A stretch of DNA of 33,470 nt from Circinella minor (GCA_016758965.1 JAEPRB010000345.1:1-33470); one strand, 5' to 3'. Shown: positions 21,666-32,973, numbered from the stretch's first letter. Notes: generated from the letters alone by a model not told the origin. Made by a program: numbers and translations.

Positions 21666-22871
21666 GAGAATTACTACGGGCGCAGCAAAAGTCCGACTAC
21701 GGGCGCAGCATGGAGGGGGCATGTTAGGATCGTTATGGGACGCTGCGCCCGTAGTCTGACTTTAATCTTTGATCCATTAAAAACCACCCTCACTTGAACA
21801 ATTACTTCTATCTTTTTCATTGCTTTGGATTTTTTTTTTTGAATATAATGCTTAATGAGGATGTTTTTAAATAAAGTCATCTTTGTCATTTTTATAAATA
21901 CCTTTTATAATACATAAAGTATAGAACTTTATTATATTATAGATCAATGAACATGTGGTACGTAGACCATTTAATACGATTAGGTATATAAAGAGATGAT
22001 AGATTGTCTAAAACAAGAATGTATTAAGCTTGTGATTATATACTTTAGTAATATAAGGATATTTTTGTGTTGTGGATAGCATTAACATAAAAGACAATGT
22101 AAAATAATAGGAGGTACTATGAAAATAAGAAGTAATGATAGTGTAATATAATAAAAGATAATATAAAAACAAGGAGTTATAAAAATATAAGATAATCAAA
22201 ATATTGAAAGTTAATAAAAAATCAGTATAGGTATACATTAAGTTCGTCTTGTATTTTCTGATAAACGTTTGGCCCAAAATTTTGACTATCATACACATTC
22301 TTTACTATGTCTTTTATACAAAGTATTGTCACTATCTATCTAAATCAATCAAATCTCACATTCTGGAATCAGGTATATGTTGGATAACCTGTGTCATAGA
22401 TAATATCGGTGCAGTGTCTGAAGCAACAACTATTTTTTTTGAGTGAATGAGTTAAACATATATTATCTTTACCAATTGCTTACTGAATTATAGAATACAA
22501 TTAGATGTAGAATATCATTTGTTGTATACCATAATCATCATCAGATATTTAACACAAATTTAAAAATTTTACTTTGGAATCATCAACATTTTTTCTTCCT
22601 CACTGTTATTTGTAGTCTTTGTTGTTTTCATATTCAGGCTGCTTTTTTAATTCCTACTTTATTACTATTTCTACTCTTATAGAGCAACACCTATAGAAAA
22701 AGCAAATTATTATGCCTACTTAATAGCAAAGGTAATTGTTCAAGTGAGGATGATTTTTAATGGATCAAAGATTAAAGTCAGACTACGGGCGCAGCGTCCC
22801 ATAACGATCCTAACATGCCCCCTCCATGCTGCGCCCGTAGTCGGACTTTTGCTGCGCCCGTAGTAATTCTC
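21666..22871. mobile_element. Non-autonomous DNA transposon with 140-bp inverted repeats and 8-bp TSD
   Basis: Arms 21666-21805 and 22732-22871 are inverted copies of exactly 140 bp with about two mismatches. An 8-bp direct repeat TAAAAAAG flanks both ends (21658-21665 and 22872-22879), which fits hAT-like 8-bp duplication. Each arm is unusually GC-rich near its end and holds three copies of ACTACGGGCGCAGC, two direct and one inverted. The 926-bp interior is AT-rich without a transposase. Superfamily assignment rests only on TSD length, and the A-rich TSD could partly be chance. Confidence 0.85.
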
Positions 22872-24471
22872 TAAAAAAGCTATCTGTGAACTATATAAAA
22901 TAATAATTATACCTCATGTGCAACATGAAATGAACTCTTTTTATGCTTTCTATTTCCAGTACTACATTTTAGGGGAGCAAAATGTGTGTAAATTGCACCA
23001 GTGATTTCGAGCATCATAACGATAACTTTTAATCAGATTAATACGTATTATCTTTTTTTTTTGCAATAACATTTGAAGATTAAACATCAGCCATTGACTT
23101 TGTTTGCAATAATAAGCTTCTTATGTTACAGATGCCTTAGAGGGTAGACCCAAGTTGGGTATTTCAAAAACATGAGTTACGTATAAAGTTCAAATACAAA
23201 TAAAACAGTTTCATTACTTGCATCTTGTTACTAACAATAATTAAAATAAAATAAGTACTGGGTTTTCAGACTGCTTTTGCTCATTATTTTTTTGTTTTAC
23301 AAATAAATTTGCTTACAATGTTCACCTATTTCAGAAAATATATTGTAACTCATAGCTATCTTATAATAGTTCTAATATTCAATTGCCAGTATCAAATATA
23401 TTTAAGAACATTATCATTATCCGTTTTCGAAATAATCTTATATGTGCAAAAATAAAATTGGCTGCGCAAAGCAGTCTAAAAATCCAGTTTATTTTTGGCT
23501 GCACCATGGGGTGTGCAAAAAGCGGCGCCGATTTTTCATTTCACTCGTGCAAAAAAGTAGTGCATGATTATTCATTGTATTACAAAATCCGGCAACTTAA
23601 AGTTTGCCAAATATTAGATAGGTGTGTATAAAAGAGATTACAAGACAACTTTCAAAAAAAAGTTACTTCGCTTTTTGGATTTATCTTGTACAATCCCGTA
23701 CAGTCATGATATTATTAACCAATTTGTTTTTAAGAAAACAAAATATAAACCTTATAAAACATAACTATATGGATACTTCTTCTCTTCTTTTTTTTTCTGC
23801 TGCATATCATCTATCTGTTACAGATGGTAGTACGTTATCGCTAGTGATAATACTTGTTTAGGTGAAATAAATAAGCAAGAAAAAAAAGAAGCTAAAAGTT
23901 AATACAATATTTTATTCTTTTGTATACTTAAATTGCTTTATTCATAAAGGTATTTGAGTATTCAAATGATTTTTCTTCTAAGCAAAGTAGATATAATAAG
24001 AATCATTCTTCTCCATCATTGATATGGGTCAATTTGTTAACTTGTGTTCTTTTATTTTTTTTCTTCAATGAAACTATTCACTAAACCAATTTCGGAAGCT
24101 CGCCCCATAAAATCGGATTGGCGTATCGCGGAATTTTTTTATAATAAAATAAATAGCGCTCATCCGTTGTGTCTTCGACTATTAGAAGCAAAATCCTATA
24201 TCCATGGCCATATATTTCTTAATGGAAACCATTTGTCTCGGTCATGTGCTTTTGCTATTCATCACTAACTTTAAACTTGGTTGAGAAGGGGGGAACATTC
24301 GGAGAGAAATTTTATCATCAGATCTTGAGATTGATGTCTCCATTACCTATTTAAAAGGACCTTGGTTTTTTACTTTGAAAGTGACAGTGTATGTGTTCTT
24401 TTTATTGAGATATTAACATACTAATCACGTAAATATATACTCGAACTTGTAGTACTTTTTGCAATCAAACT
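22872..24471. other. Region upstream of copy B, no clear gene
   Basis: About 1.6 kb of AT-rich sequence. It holds a candidate 232-bp inverted-repeat element at 23257-23488 and a locally less AT-rich stretch at 24070-24270 with a short open frame that has no recognisable domain. The promoter of copy B should lie in the last few hundred bases; a TATA-like element was not resolved. Confidence 0.45.
23257..23488. mobile_element. Candidate small MITE, 232 bp
   Basis: 24-bp imperfect inverted ends: 23257-23280 begins ACTGGGTTTTCAGACTGC and the complement of 23465-23488 begins ACTGGATTTTTAGACTGC, with about four mismatches over the 24 bp. No clean target duplication is seen. Confidence 0.5.
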
Positions 24472-26384
24472 ATGCCCTATTATTCAAAGAATATATATTC
24501 TAATCCCACTTACTATACCATTCCTGATAATGAATCACCATTTACATACATTGGTGGCGCATCAAATCAACAGCAACACTATGATAAAAATGCTTCTGAA
24601 CAAACTGAAAGGTCTGTTGTCTTTAAGATTTATTCATAACTATGTAAAATTAAATATGCATAATGTTTTGATATGACTAAGACAATTTATTTCTATTGTT
24701 TTTAGTCAATTCGACAAAGAACAACTCCCTTTTAATATTGATGATTTGGTACCCCCAAATCAGTTAGTATTACAAAAACAATACCAACAACAACAATACC
24801 AACAACAACAATACCAACAACAACAATACCAACAACAACAGTATCAACAGCAACAACAACAACAATACCAGCAGCAGCAATATCAGCAACAACCGATAAA
24901 TATTATGCAGAACAACGGGTATGTAAATAATGAGAAAAAAAAATGGAGAATCCTCTCATCTTTGAAAATATGATTAGTAAGTATTTTGGAATCTAACGTC
25001 TTTCGGATATATATAGAAACACTGACTCTATGGAGGCCCTGTCTTTTCACAATTTGGTTTTCCAGAATCTTGTCAACTCAAGTTCAGGTACGCATGTTAG
25101 AAATTTTTTTTGAATTACATAACTAAAACATGTTGTTCCATTTTCATTATTATTTGACTCACCAGCATGTAAAATCATACTTATCATAATACTTGAACCA
25201 AATTCTCGTAAACTTTTTTTTTTCAAAACAGCTTATAATTCTCAAGGCAGTTTTACTACATGGAACAATCCACTTCAAATTCAACAGGAAATCCCATGTA
25301 ACCCACAAATACATTTGATGCATTATTACGAACAAATTTGTTTGCGGTACAAACTACTTATTTCATCAGTTTTTTTTTTTTTTTTTTATTTCTGTTTAGT
25401 TTGTAACGTTTCCAATGTAATGCAATTCGATAATACGTAACGACACGTTTGATCAAATTACACGCCTGATTAGCACCTTTATACAGAATAGTGTAGTTCT
25501 TCAAGAGGCTTGTAAGGATTTAAGCTTAAAGCAAGCATATCAAGTAGCTTTTAACTATATTTTGGTATATGATTGATTTTACAATATATATATATAAATG
25601 ACACTCGTCAGAAAAACAATGAGAATGTATGCATTTTGTCTAGAAAGCTGACTAGTGATTAATATAGAATTCTCGATTCAAAGAAGAAGGTCAGCGCCAT
25701 AATACAATAAGTTCGGAAGCTGCTACTGTGAATGGTCATCAAACTTTTAATTCGCTTCTATCGCCACGATCGTCAGAGAGCCAACTACTACATTTTGGTA
25801 CAATGGAACATTGGAGAAATGTGACCGAAAATAATGACTTTGGTGTGTCTTCACTCATCGTGAGCGATAATGAAGCTGGTGTCAATGGTAGTACAGTGAG
25901 TAGATTCTACTTGCCTACAAAGTGTAAACCATTCAACCCTGACACTTCCAATTTTCCATTGAAAAAAGATGAGTCCAAATGGAAGTGTATGGTCAAAGGT
26001 TGTCACACTACATATTCTAGAGGTCGTGATTTATGGTCCAAACATATCTATACAAATTATTTTGGTTATAGAACAATATTTTATACATGTTCAATCGACC
26101 CAAATCATAGAGGTGTGCAACAAAAAGTACAAAGAAAAGAGTCATACCAGAACCATGTAAAAAATTGTTGGATGAAATGGAAGGATCTGCACCCCAAAGC
26201 ATACGCAAGTATGACCAAAGCTCCTGAACACTTGCATTCTTTTGTTATACCAATTGTGGAGACGTTTTGCTATGGCTTTAAAGGCTGCAGTTACAGAACG
26301 TCCACGGAAAAAGAACTTAAAGAACATGTTTTCAACCAACATGATCATGTAAATAATAGAACACTCGGATCTTCTTGTCCTTAA
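24472..26384 (+). CDS. Gln-rich zinc-finger protein, copy B
   Basis: Six-exon model: 24472-24611, 24706-24918, 25017-25087, 25232-25346, 25474-25564, 25668-26384, giving 448 residues, all junctions GT-AG and in phase. Exon 1 is 140 nt, as in copy A. Exon 2 encodes a regular Tyr-Gln-Gln-Gln(-Gln) repeat. The C-terminal zinc-binding region keeps C317, C322 and H336 of finger 1, but the fourth ligand is Tyr341 (His in copy A). In finger 3 the first Cys has moved one residue (C411 then C417; Trp-Cys became Cys-Tyr). The middle C351/H357/H373/C377 unit is intact. The stop falls earlier than in copy A, whose last 25 or so codons match 3' non-coding sequence here. It lacks the cassette exon with TAG. 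Probably a regulatory protein, or a diverging or decaying paralogue; not recognised as a named family. Confidence 0.65.
24774..24893 (+). repeat. Tandem repeat encoding (Tyr-Gln-Gln-Gln)n in copy B
   Basis: Repeats of the form TACCAACAACAACAA, partly 12-15 bp per unit, encode Gln runs broken regularly by Tyr. Several neighbouring units are identical at the base level, indicating recent slippage. Confidence 0.95.
25249..25811 (+). repeat. Near-identical tract shared with copy A (partner 15149-15710)
   Basis: Partner of the tract in copy A, identical by eye except for one T in a poly-T. Sequence just left (about 25088-25248) is clearly less similar to copy A, with substitutions and indels, and the coding sequence to the right diverges sharply. 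Confidence 0.9.
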
Positions 26385-27551
26385 TGCGGATTCGATATCC
26401 AAAGAACAAGAACTAAGTCCATCACGGACAATGTATAATAATGTGTAAAATAGCATAAAATTAACTTACTTTAATTAAATAGAAATGTATACTTCGTTTG
26501 ATCTATATTCTTACTCTATATTTTTTTTTTGATTTTTTTTAATACGCTTCATCTTTTTATGCCATACTTTTCGTCTTACGTATCTCCTTCATCTTTTTTT
26601 TTACTATATGATAATAAACTTTTATTAGTATATGTAAGTAGTTATTTACGTCTCATGTTTTCCTATGCTCTTAGTCTATAAATGTAAATAATCAATTATA
26701 TCCTTCACAGATATTTTAACTCAAATAAACCAGTGATAGCTGATTTTCGCGAGTTCTTTCTAATATAATTACAGGGGGCTGACTCCCCTAAGTTATGGTT
26801 GAACAAACTGGCACTGAACAACATAAACCTGGTTCGATTCCCGCCTATTCTCCATTTTTCTATAATAAACTATCAAGAATTATAAACAATTATTACGAAT
26901 TATCCCACCTCATCATGGCATAGACACAAGGTCAAGTCCACCTACAAAAAAATCTTTGAAAAAACGTTCTGCTCTAGTATAATCCTTTGTTTCTACATCC
27001 CTTTCTATTTTTAAATCGAATTTGAAGCCGCAGGCACATTAATTCATTTCAACATCTGAATTGCATAATAAAGATTTGGAGGCCAGAACCTCCCATACAA
27101 AAAACAATATACTTACTAGTCGCACTATCTCGTGTCGCGCGACTAAATGAGCATCTACGCTTTGCCCCGGGTCATTTTTTGGTCGTCGTTGCGAGAGATA
27201 ATCTATTGAACCTCAAGTGGCACGCTTCACACTAGATAGCAGCCGTGTTAAAGACTGTATAATATTTATTGAGTTAAAATATATTAAATACGTACCCATG
27301 AAAATAATCACAAATAATACATAACAACAATCTAGTCGAATATATAAATGTTTAATGATAATATCGTATCAATCAGATATGTTGTTGTTAAAGTGGCTCT
27401 GCTAAAAAAAACTACAAGAGAAGGGCGCAGCATGACAAATTTAATTTTTGTGAAACACCTATAACTCTTGTGTAATTTTCATAAAGCAATACGTATATAA
27501 AAAAAAAGTGGATGAGTTTTTTTTATATCTTGATTACAATAGCAAAGCATA
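26385..27551. other. AT-rich region 3' of copy B
   Basis: About 1.2 kb. It holds the 3' UTR of copy B, including sequence homologous to the C-terminal codons of copy A, then a tRNA-like remnant at about 26773-26859 and a less AT-rich stretch at 27120-27250 with a CAAGTGGCACGCT segment. A GGGCGCAGCATG motif at 27424-27435 resembles part of the arm of the 21666-22871 element. No gene is seen. Confidence 0.45.
26773..26859 (+). other. tRNA-like remnant or SINE head with RNA polymerase III boxes
   Basis: A perfect B-box GGTTCGATTCC (26831-26841), an A-box-like TGGTTGAACAA (26796-26806) and a T5 stretch (26855-26859) occur in a pol III-like order. A G/C hairpin AGGGG...CCCCT lies just upstream. 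No 7-bp acceptor stem can be formed and the T-stem has only three of five pairs, so this is not a functional tRNA. Confidence 0.35.
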
Positions 27552-28644
27552 GGGTGTATTTCACTTATAACCGCCAGGATTTTACCCCAAATTTAGAGAG
27601 CTTCAGAAACATGCAAACTAAATATTTTGACTTTTTAATCGATAACATGTATTTTTATGCATATTTAAAACATTTATTATGGATTAGCTTCCCAAAAAAA
27701 AAAGTTGTGACGAAGCTGAAGGTTGTTAAAGTTGATCGGTGAAGCTCAATTTTAGCAGAGGGAGGAGAAAATTGAAACAGTTTATTAATGTATCTCCGCA
27801 ATGTTACACAAAATCTTCAAAGCAGAAACATATAAATCCAATGTGCAACTTCAAGTACTGTGTGGGTTAGTATATCCATCTTACAACGGTGAAATGATTG
27901 AATGGGGCATATATATCTGATATACTGAAAATGTGAAGAAAAGAAAAAGGTGCTATTTTGAAAATATACATAAAACTAATTTTGAAAGGATCTAGGCTTT
28001 AGTTCAATCACCATGCTCCAGTCCTAGAAAGAAACTGAAAACAAAGTGACATGCAGATACAAGGATAATAATAATTGTTGTGTAAAACATCTACTACATA
28101 GCCTTATAATAGCCTTATAACTTATAATAGCCTGATCTCTGCGAAAAGAATATAGCTCTTTATAAAACTGCAGAAGATGCAAGTCTTATTATATTTGAAT
28201 CCGATCAAAAATACTACTGCAAATGCAACTAGATTAAGAGATACTAGAGCAGAAAAACGACCAGTATAAGTTAACAGCGGTTAATCATTTCAAGCTTTCA
28301 GACAATACTTGGCTGGGGTTTTTTTTTTATTAGACTTTCCCCTATCAATTAAATCCAACTGTAGTTCAATGCTTTTTTTATAGAGCGTAATCTTTTGAAT
28401 TGCATATATACATAGAATTTCAATCAATGAAACAGCTGATTTTGTTAAAAAATTCTCTTCTAGGAAATATACTTCATATTCGTGTTTCCCACTTCATATC
28501 CCCATATCAGCATCACTGATCAGAGATTTTTTCCCTACTTTCGTTACACGATAAACATAATATTTACTATATATAGTAGCGGTGTTCTAAATGACAAAAT
28601 TGAAACAATTTCTCGATTTTGGCGGTTATAAGTGAAATACACCC
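27552..28644. mobile_element. Non-autonomous DNA transposon, TA-flanked, family 1 copy 2
   Basis: Perfect 25-bp terminal inverted repeats (27552-27576 and 28620-28644; start GGGTGTATTTCACTTATAAC) with TA on both outer sides (27550-27551, 28645-28646). The TIR matches the 12727-13960 element at 21 of 25 positions, and similarity continues into the left interior (an AGCTTCAG block and an AAAAGTTG...GTTGATCGG-like block). No transposase frame was found. Confidence 0.8.
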
Positions 28645-30306
28645 TACAACAACAAAAAAAAATATTATGCTAATTTTAATACTTTTGTTCAAGTAAAAGA
28701 AATTGTATATCTTATTCAAACAAAATCTATTTAGAAAAAAAAAACAGGATACATAATCGGTAAATAAAGTTGGCGGTGTTCTTTGGTGCCACAAAGTTCT
28801 TTCCTCTTCTGCCCCCCTTCCCCCCAAAAAGATGCTACATTGAGTATGTAAAAGCGAGAACATACTGTAAGTATGAAGCTACATCGTATGGCCCAATCTC
28901 AAAAGATCGATCTATGTTTCCTATATATAAAATAGGGGGGGGGGTCCTTTGTTGCTGTTAGTGGATGTTATTGTCATAGGATTGACTTATATAAAAAATA
29001 AGAAAAAATTATTGGAAATGATGATTAGTTTTACATATCATATGTCGTGACCAAAATAATAATAGTATAAGGACCGGTGAAGATTACGTATTTGCATACG
29101 TAATGAAATTATTCAATACCATATGACCATATTAACTTGTCCTCTTTATATATCATAGAGTCAAATGGTTGAATTCTTTTGGGTCGATAGATTGTAAACT
29201 TAATGCATCAACAACAGCGAATGGTACTTTGTTCTTTTTGATCTATTTATTCTTTATTTTGTTACGTACTACATTGGGGTTTTTTTTTACTTCTGTCCTT
29301 ATTTTAGCTCCTGCTTCTACATTAGATAAAGTCTGGCTTATTCTTATATTGCCATCGTGGTGTTTATTTATCTCTTCGGTTTTTATTAAATACGTATGAT
29401 GACGAAAAAAGTATGTACGTAACTTTTTTTTTTTACAAAGTTACATACGTAATCATTTTGAGTTTTATATCATATATTATATTTCGTCCCTTCCCCTCTC
29501 CGCCCTACGTACCAAACGTTTCAGCGAAAATATCAAATTTTGTATTACCTGTTTTTACTCTCTTTCAATTGTCTCCTTACATATTTTTTGGATTCTCATA
29601 CATGTATGTTTATTAAGATGATAACAGGTAGTAATTTAATCAGTATCTATAGTTTATATGATCTCTTTTTCATGCTGACATCTAGTTATTGAGGAAATGA
29701 AAGAGGGATACGTAATGACAAAAATAACCTATCAAATCCTTTTATTCAAACCATCTAGTATATTCGTTGACACTTTTGATTTTGAGATAATTATTTATTT
29801 TAGCACACGCATTTTTTAATATATAATAAATATAGATACAGTTTTTTTTTTTTCAAAAAAAAACACGTATATGTATAGTATAGTAGTAAAATGACTTTTA
29901 ATGTTATTTTAAGAAATTCATGTTGGTCACATGTGATGAACATTTTGGCTTTATATATATTTAACAGATGGAAAGGACACTATACCGGCAAACAAAAATG
30001 CGCATCTGTATGCTTAAAAAACATTCCGAGGGCTGGGGGGATGAAGTATGTATAAAATATATCAAAAACTCGTGATTATTGGTAATCTGGATAAAGATGT
30101 AGTGCTACTAAATAGTAAAATGCTGAAGTAAATTACGTACAACAAAAAGGCTACGTATTATTTAAAGCTCTTGTACAAATATATATTCCATTGATTTTGT
30201 CTAACTAACAAAAAAAATACCACAAATAATTTTTTTTACATTTGTTTACTCGTCAACAAAGATTAAGAGATGATAAACAGCTGTTTTATTCTAATACCAA
30301 GAAGTT

Positions 30307-30398
30307 GGTGGTAGTCCCCCCTCTGATGGGCGGTAATGCCAGAGAATTAATTATTTTGTGCACATGTATGTTTATTTTGTATGATGTAGGTGGCTGAT
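30307..30398 (+). repeat. Dispersed repeat, copy 2 (partner 17931-18020)
   Basis: Shares GG(T)..TAGTC, a C run, CTCTGAT.GGCG.TAAT, GAGAATTAATTAT and a final AGGTGGCTGAT block with the first copy, at moderate divergence and with a small indel. Confidence 0.5.
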
Positions 30399-30591
30399 GG
30401 CTGTATTCATCATATCCCAAAAGTTGGGTTATTTGTTTCTATTTGCGCGGACAGTAATACCGCGTTTTCTAAAGTAGCAGCATTGTCGATCGCACACCCC
30501 TTTGGTAACATAGGAAAAGATTATTTTTTTTTAAAAAAAAAATGCGATGACTCACTATTGCTATTTGTTTATTTATCTTTGAAATCCGTCC

Positions 30592-30593
<2 letters not shown>

Positions 30594-30630
<37 letters not shown>
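30594..30630. repeat. A37 homopolymer
   Basis: Thirty-seven consecutive A residues, much longer than the 8-18 nt runs typical of the window. Could be a retroposed poly(A) tail, but no retroposed gene or target duplication was identified upstream. Confidence 0.95.
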
Positions 30631-30632
<2 letters not shown>

Positions 30633-32084
30633 TGTTGCGGAGCAGCTGTTGCTATTATTGTTGTTTTTACATTGATCACACTTCAACGAATAACAAGGTA
30701 TAGCCATCGCCATTATTAACAAAAGCAAGTATGATGTTGACTGACTCATAAGCATCTCATACTTAGAAAGAATAAAAAATTGAAGTTTGTTTTTATACAA
30801 AAATCTACGATAACTATTGTGTCATAATTCATTATTTAATAATTAAAAAAGTCAGAATCGTATCGATCAAGATTAAACCTTTACTTTTTTTTTTATTACC
30901 CAGGCATTTACGTATGTTGTGCATTAAAAAAAACTCTTCCTGGTCAATATATTTTTTAATGGGGGGGGGGAGTGTGAGAAATTAATTTTTTTATTAGTTC
31001 TTTTTTTTTACTCCCGCGTTTTATAATATGCTATATAGAAATCACAGTTTGTCATGAGATGGCTGTTTTCATTTGTATGATATCATTTCAATTGGTGTAT
31101 TTAGAACGAATAATAATCTTATAAGCACGGAAAATGTCATTAATGTCGACATGTTTGTCAACGAAAAAAAAAACAAGGGATTTTGTTACACTACATTTGC
31201 ATACACACTGAAAAATATTGTTGTATCAGTTGGCTTTTTGAAACCCTTATTTCTCTGAATGCTCGGATGATTACTGAACACGAAAAAAAGGTGATACTGT
31301 GCTTATAAAAAATACATTTGTTTAATTTAAAAGTAGATTCCAAATATTTCTTTTGATGTGAACAAGTGGCATTTCAAGGTAGTTTTTTCTTTTTGTACGT
31401 AATAAGTAGTAACACTCTTTAACTTATTGTCTCCTACCAGAACTAACATTATTATATCTTTCTATATATACGATACCAGTATTTGTAATGTATTTTGTTT
31501 TAAAAAAAGAGACTTAATAGATGGAACTGACTTATAATACTAATAGTGTTTTTATACTGAGCTACGTTTAATCGGGATACATAGAAACACAAAAAAAACA
31601 CGCTTTCTTTTATTGGAATCACTAATAATATTCAAATGGAACCAATCATCTTACACATATTGCTTTCCATCCACCATTGTGAAAAGTTTGGTAAATATAA
31701 GTTTCATGCTAGGTACGATTCGTTTGAGTTAGATTTATACATATTCAATAACATGTTTTCCTTTTTTGTTGTATAAAATACTTTTTGTGTTGTAATATAA
31801 AGATTAATAATAAAGACAGCCTTTTTTTTTAATTTATCCATTTTTATTATTTCCATTACCATTAACAACAAGAATTAGCGATCTTTACTAAAAAAGTAAC
31901 TTTTATTTAATTTACATGCATATAATCGATAGAGTATTTTTTTTATGCTTACTATATATCTCTCAAGGAAATGTATTATTGTTTAAAACTATAAATCCGT
32001 TTTATAATGACTGTTCCATAATACAGAACTAAAAAAAAAATAGCTAGTAATATTATAGTTTAAAATAAATAATAAATTGATATA

Positions 32085-32490
32085 ATAATATGTCAATATA
32101 GTGGACATCTCTAGCAATTTTCATGCTGAGGAAAAGGGTGAAGCAATTGCCTTGATACACTCTCTTCTACCTTTCGGAGCAAACAGACCGAGGGTAAGGT
32201 TTTTGCCAAACAAAATTTCTTCCAAAAAAAAACTACTGGATCAGTAAAAGAAAGAATGAATTTAATTTCAATGCTTTCAACCGGTTGGGGGGTGGCGCCA
32301 CTGACGTCAAATGGTGCGACTTAATGATCCTTTTTAGTTATTGCGGCGCCGTTACACAACATAATCCGCTCGTCCGTCAAGTGGCGCGCTCTAACTCGTT
32401 TTAGAATATACAACAATTAGAATCTTTGTTATTTCATAATACGTATCATACAAAAAAAATTATCATTGTTACAGTCATAATCATACAACA
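32085..32490 (+). repeat. Dispersed ~400-bp repeat, copy 2 (partner 18711-19110)
   Basis: Second copy of the repeat, with scattered substitutions. The internal open frame is interrupted by a 9-A run where copy 1 has 8. TGACGTCA is preserved at 32302-32309. This copy lacks the fold-back element found at the left edge of copy 1. Confidence 0.8.
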
Positions 32491-32548
32491 TTGTCACTAC
32501 ATCTAATTTATATTTAGTAGTATGTCTTCAAGAAGTAAAATAAAAATA

Positions 32549-32971
32549 TTGGTTTTTTCCAATCGATTTGCGCACACAGTTTATTTTTTTGCGCCCCGAG
32601 ATTTTTTTTTCCCTGTCCTTATTTTTTTTTTGCGTACATTTTTTTTTTTTTGCGCATTGAATTTCCAAGTTTGCGTATATAAAAAAACAGTTTATTCATA
32701 GTACACTTTACTAAAGCATTGGCTCAAAAGCCAAACACCTATCAAAAAATGAAGCAGAGTGCCTGACCCAGTTCTGACAGTCCTCCACATTAACCTGCTT
32801 TGCTGACTCAACAATTCTAGCGCTCAGGTTATCTGTTGCCGTGACGCAAACTTGGAAATTCAATGCGCAAAAAAAAAAAAAATGTACGCAAAAAAAAAAT
32901 AAGGACAGGGAAAAAAAATCTCGGGGCGCAAAAAAATAAACTGTGTGCGCAAATCGATTGGAAAAAACCAA
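32549..32971. mobile_element. Internally deleted Tc1/IS630-type transposon, 423 bp
   Basis: Inverted arms of exactly 127 bp (32549-32675 and 32845-32971; ends TTGGTTTTTTCC) flanked by TA on both sides (32547-32548, 32972-32973). The 169-bp centre keeps the last part of a transposase frame on the minus strand. The arms contain several TTTGCGC-type blocks and long A/T runs. Confidence 0.88.
32711..32849 (-). pseudogene. Transposase C-terminal fragment inside the 423-bp element
   Basis: About 46 codons ending at 32711 read Asp-Asn-Leu-Ser-Ala-Arg-Ile-Val-Glu-Ser-Ala, then Val-Glu-Asp-Cys-Gln-Asn-Trp-Val-Arg-His-Ser and Phe-Phe-Asp-Arg-Cys-Leu. This is the pattern of the C-terminal end of Tc1-like DDE endonuclease transposases (...I..A...v...dcq.WirHs..fF.rCl). 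The catalytic DDE region is absent. The stop lies 35 bp from the inner end of the left arm, as expected for a deletion derivative of a full-length element. Confidence 0.65.
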
Positions 32972-32973
32972 TA

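Larger units (their letters stand above)
28645..32084. other. Long AT-rich region without a recognised gene
   Basis: About 3.4 kb. Short open frames occur but none shows a domain, and most are homopolymer-driven. Texture seen: G and C runs near 28810-28950, an imperfect inverted repeat around 29410-29453 (TACGTAACTT and AAAGTTACATACGTA), a dispersed repeat copy at 30307 and an A37 run at 30594-30630. Confidence 0.5.

Noticed and set aside
23383..23631. 82-codon frame, plus strand
   Set aside because: Runs through the end of a candidate MITE and has no recognisable domain.
24044..24268. 74-codon frame with locally higher GC upstream of copy B
   Set aside because: Protein-like composition, but no motif, no splice partner and no homologue recognised; could be a decayed fragment.
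26796..26852. Functional tRNA gene
   Set aside because: B-box is perfect but acceptor and T stems cannot form, so it is listed only as a remnant.
29169..29399. 76-codon hydrophobic frame, plus strand
   Set aside because: Phe/Leu/Ile-rich frame of the kind T-rich DNA gives by chance; no start context or partner exon.
30390..30719. 109-codon frame across the A37 run
   Set aside because: Held open only by the homopolymer encoding poly-Lys; the sequence on either side is unrelated and has no domain.
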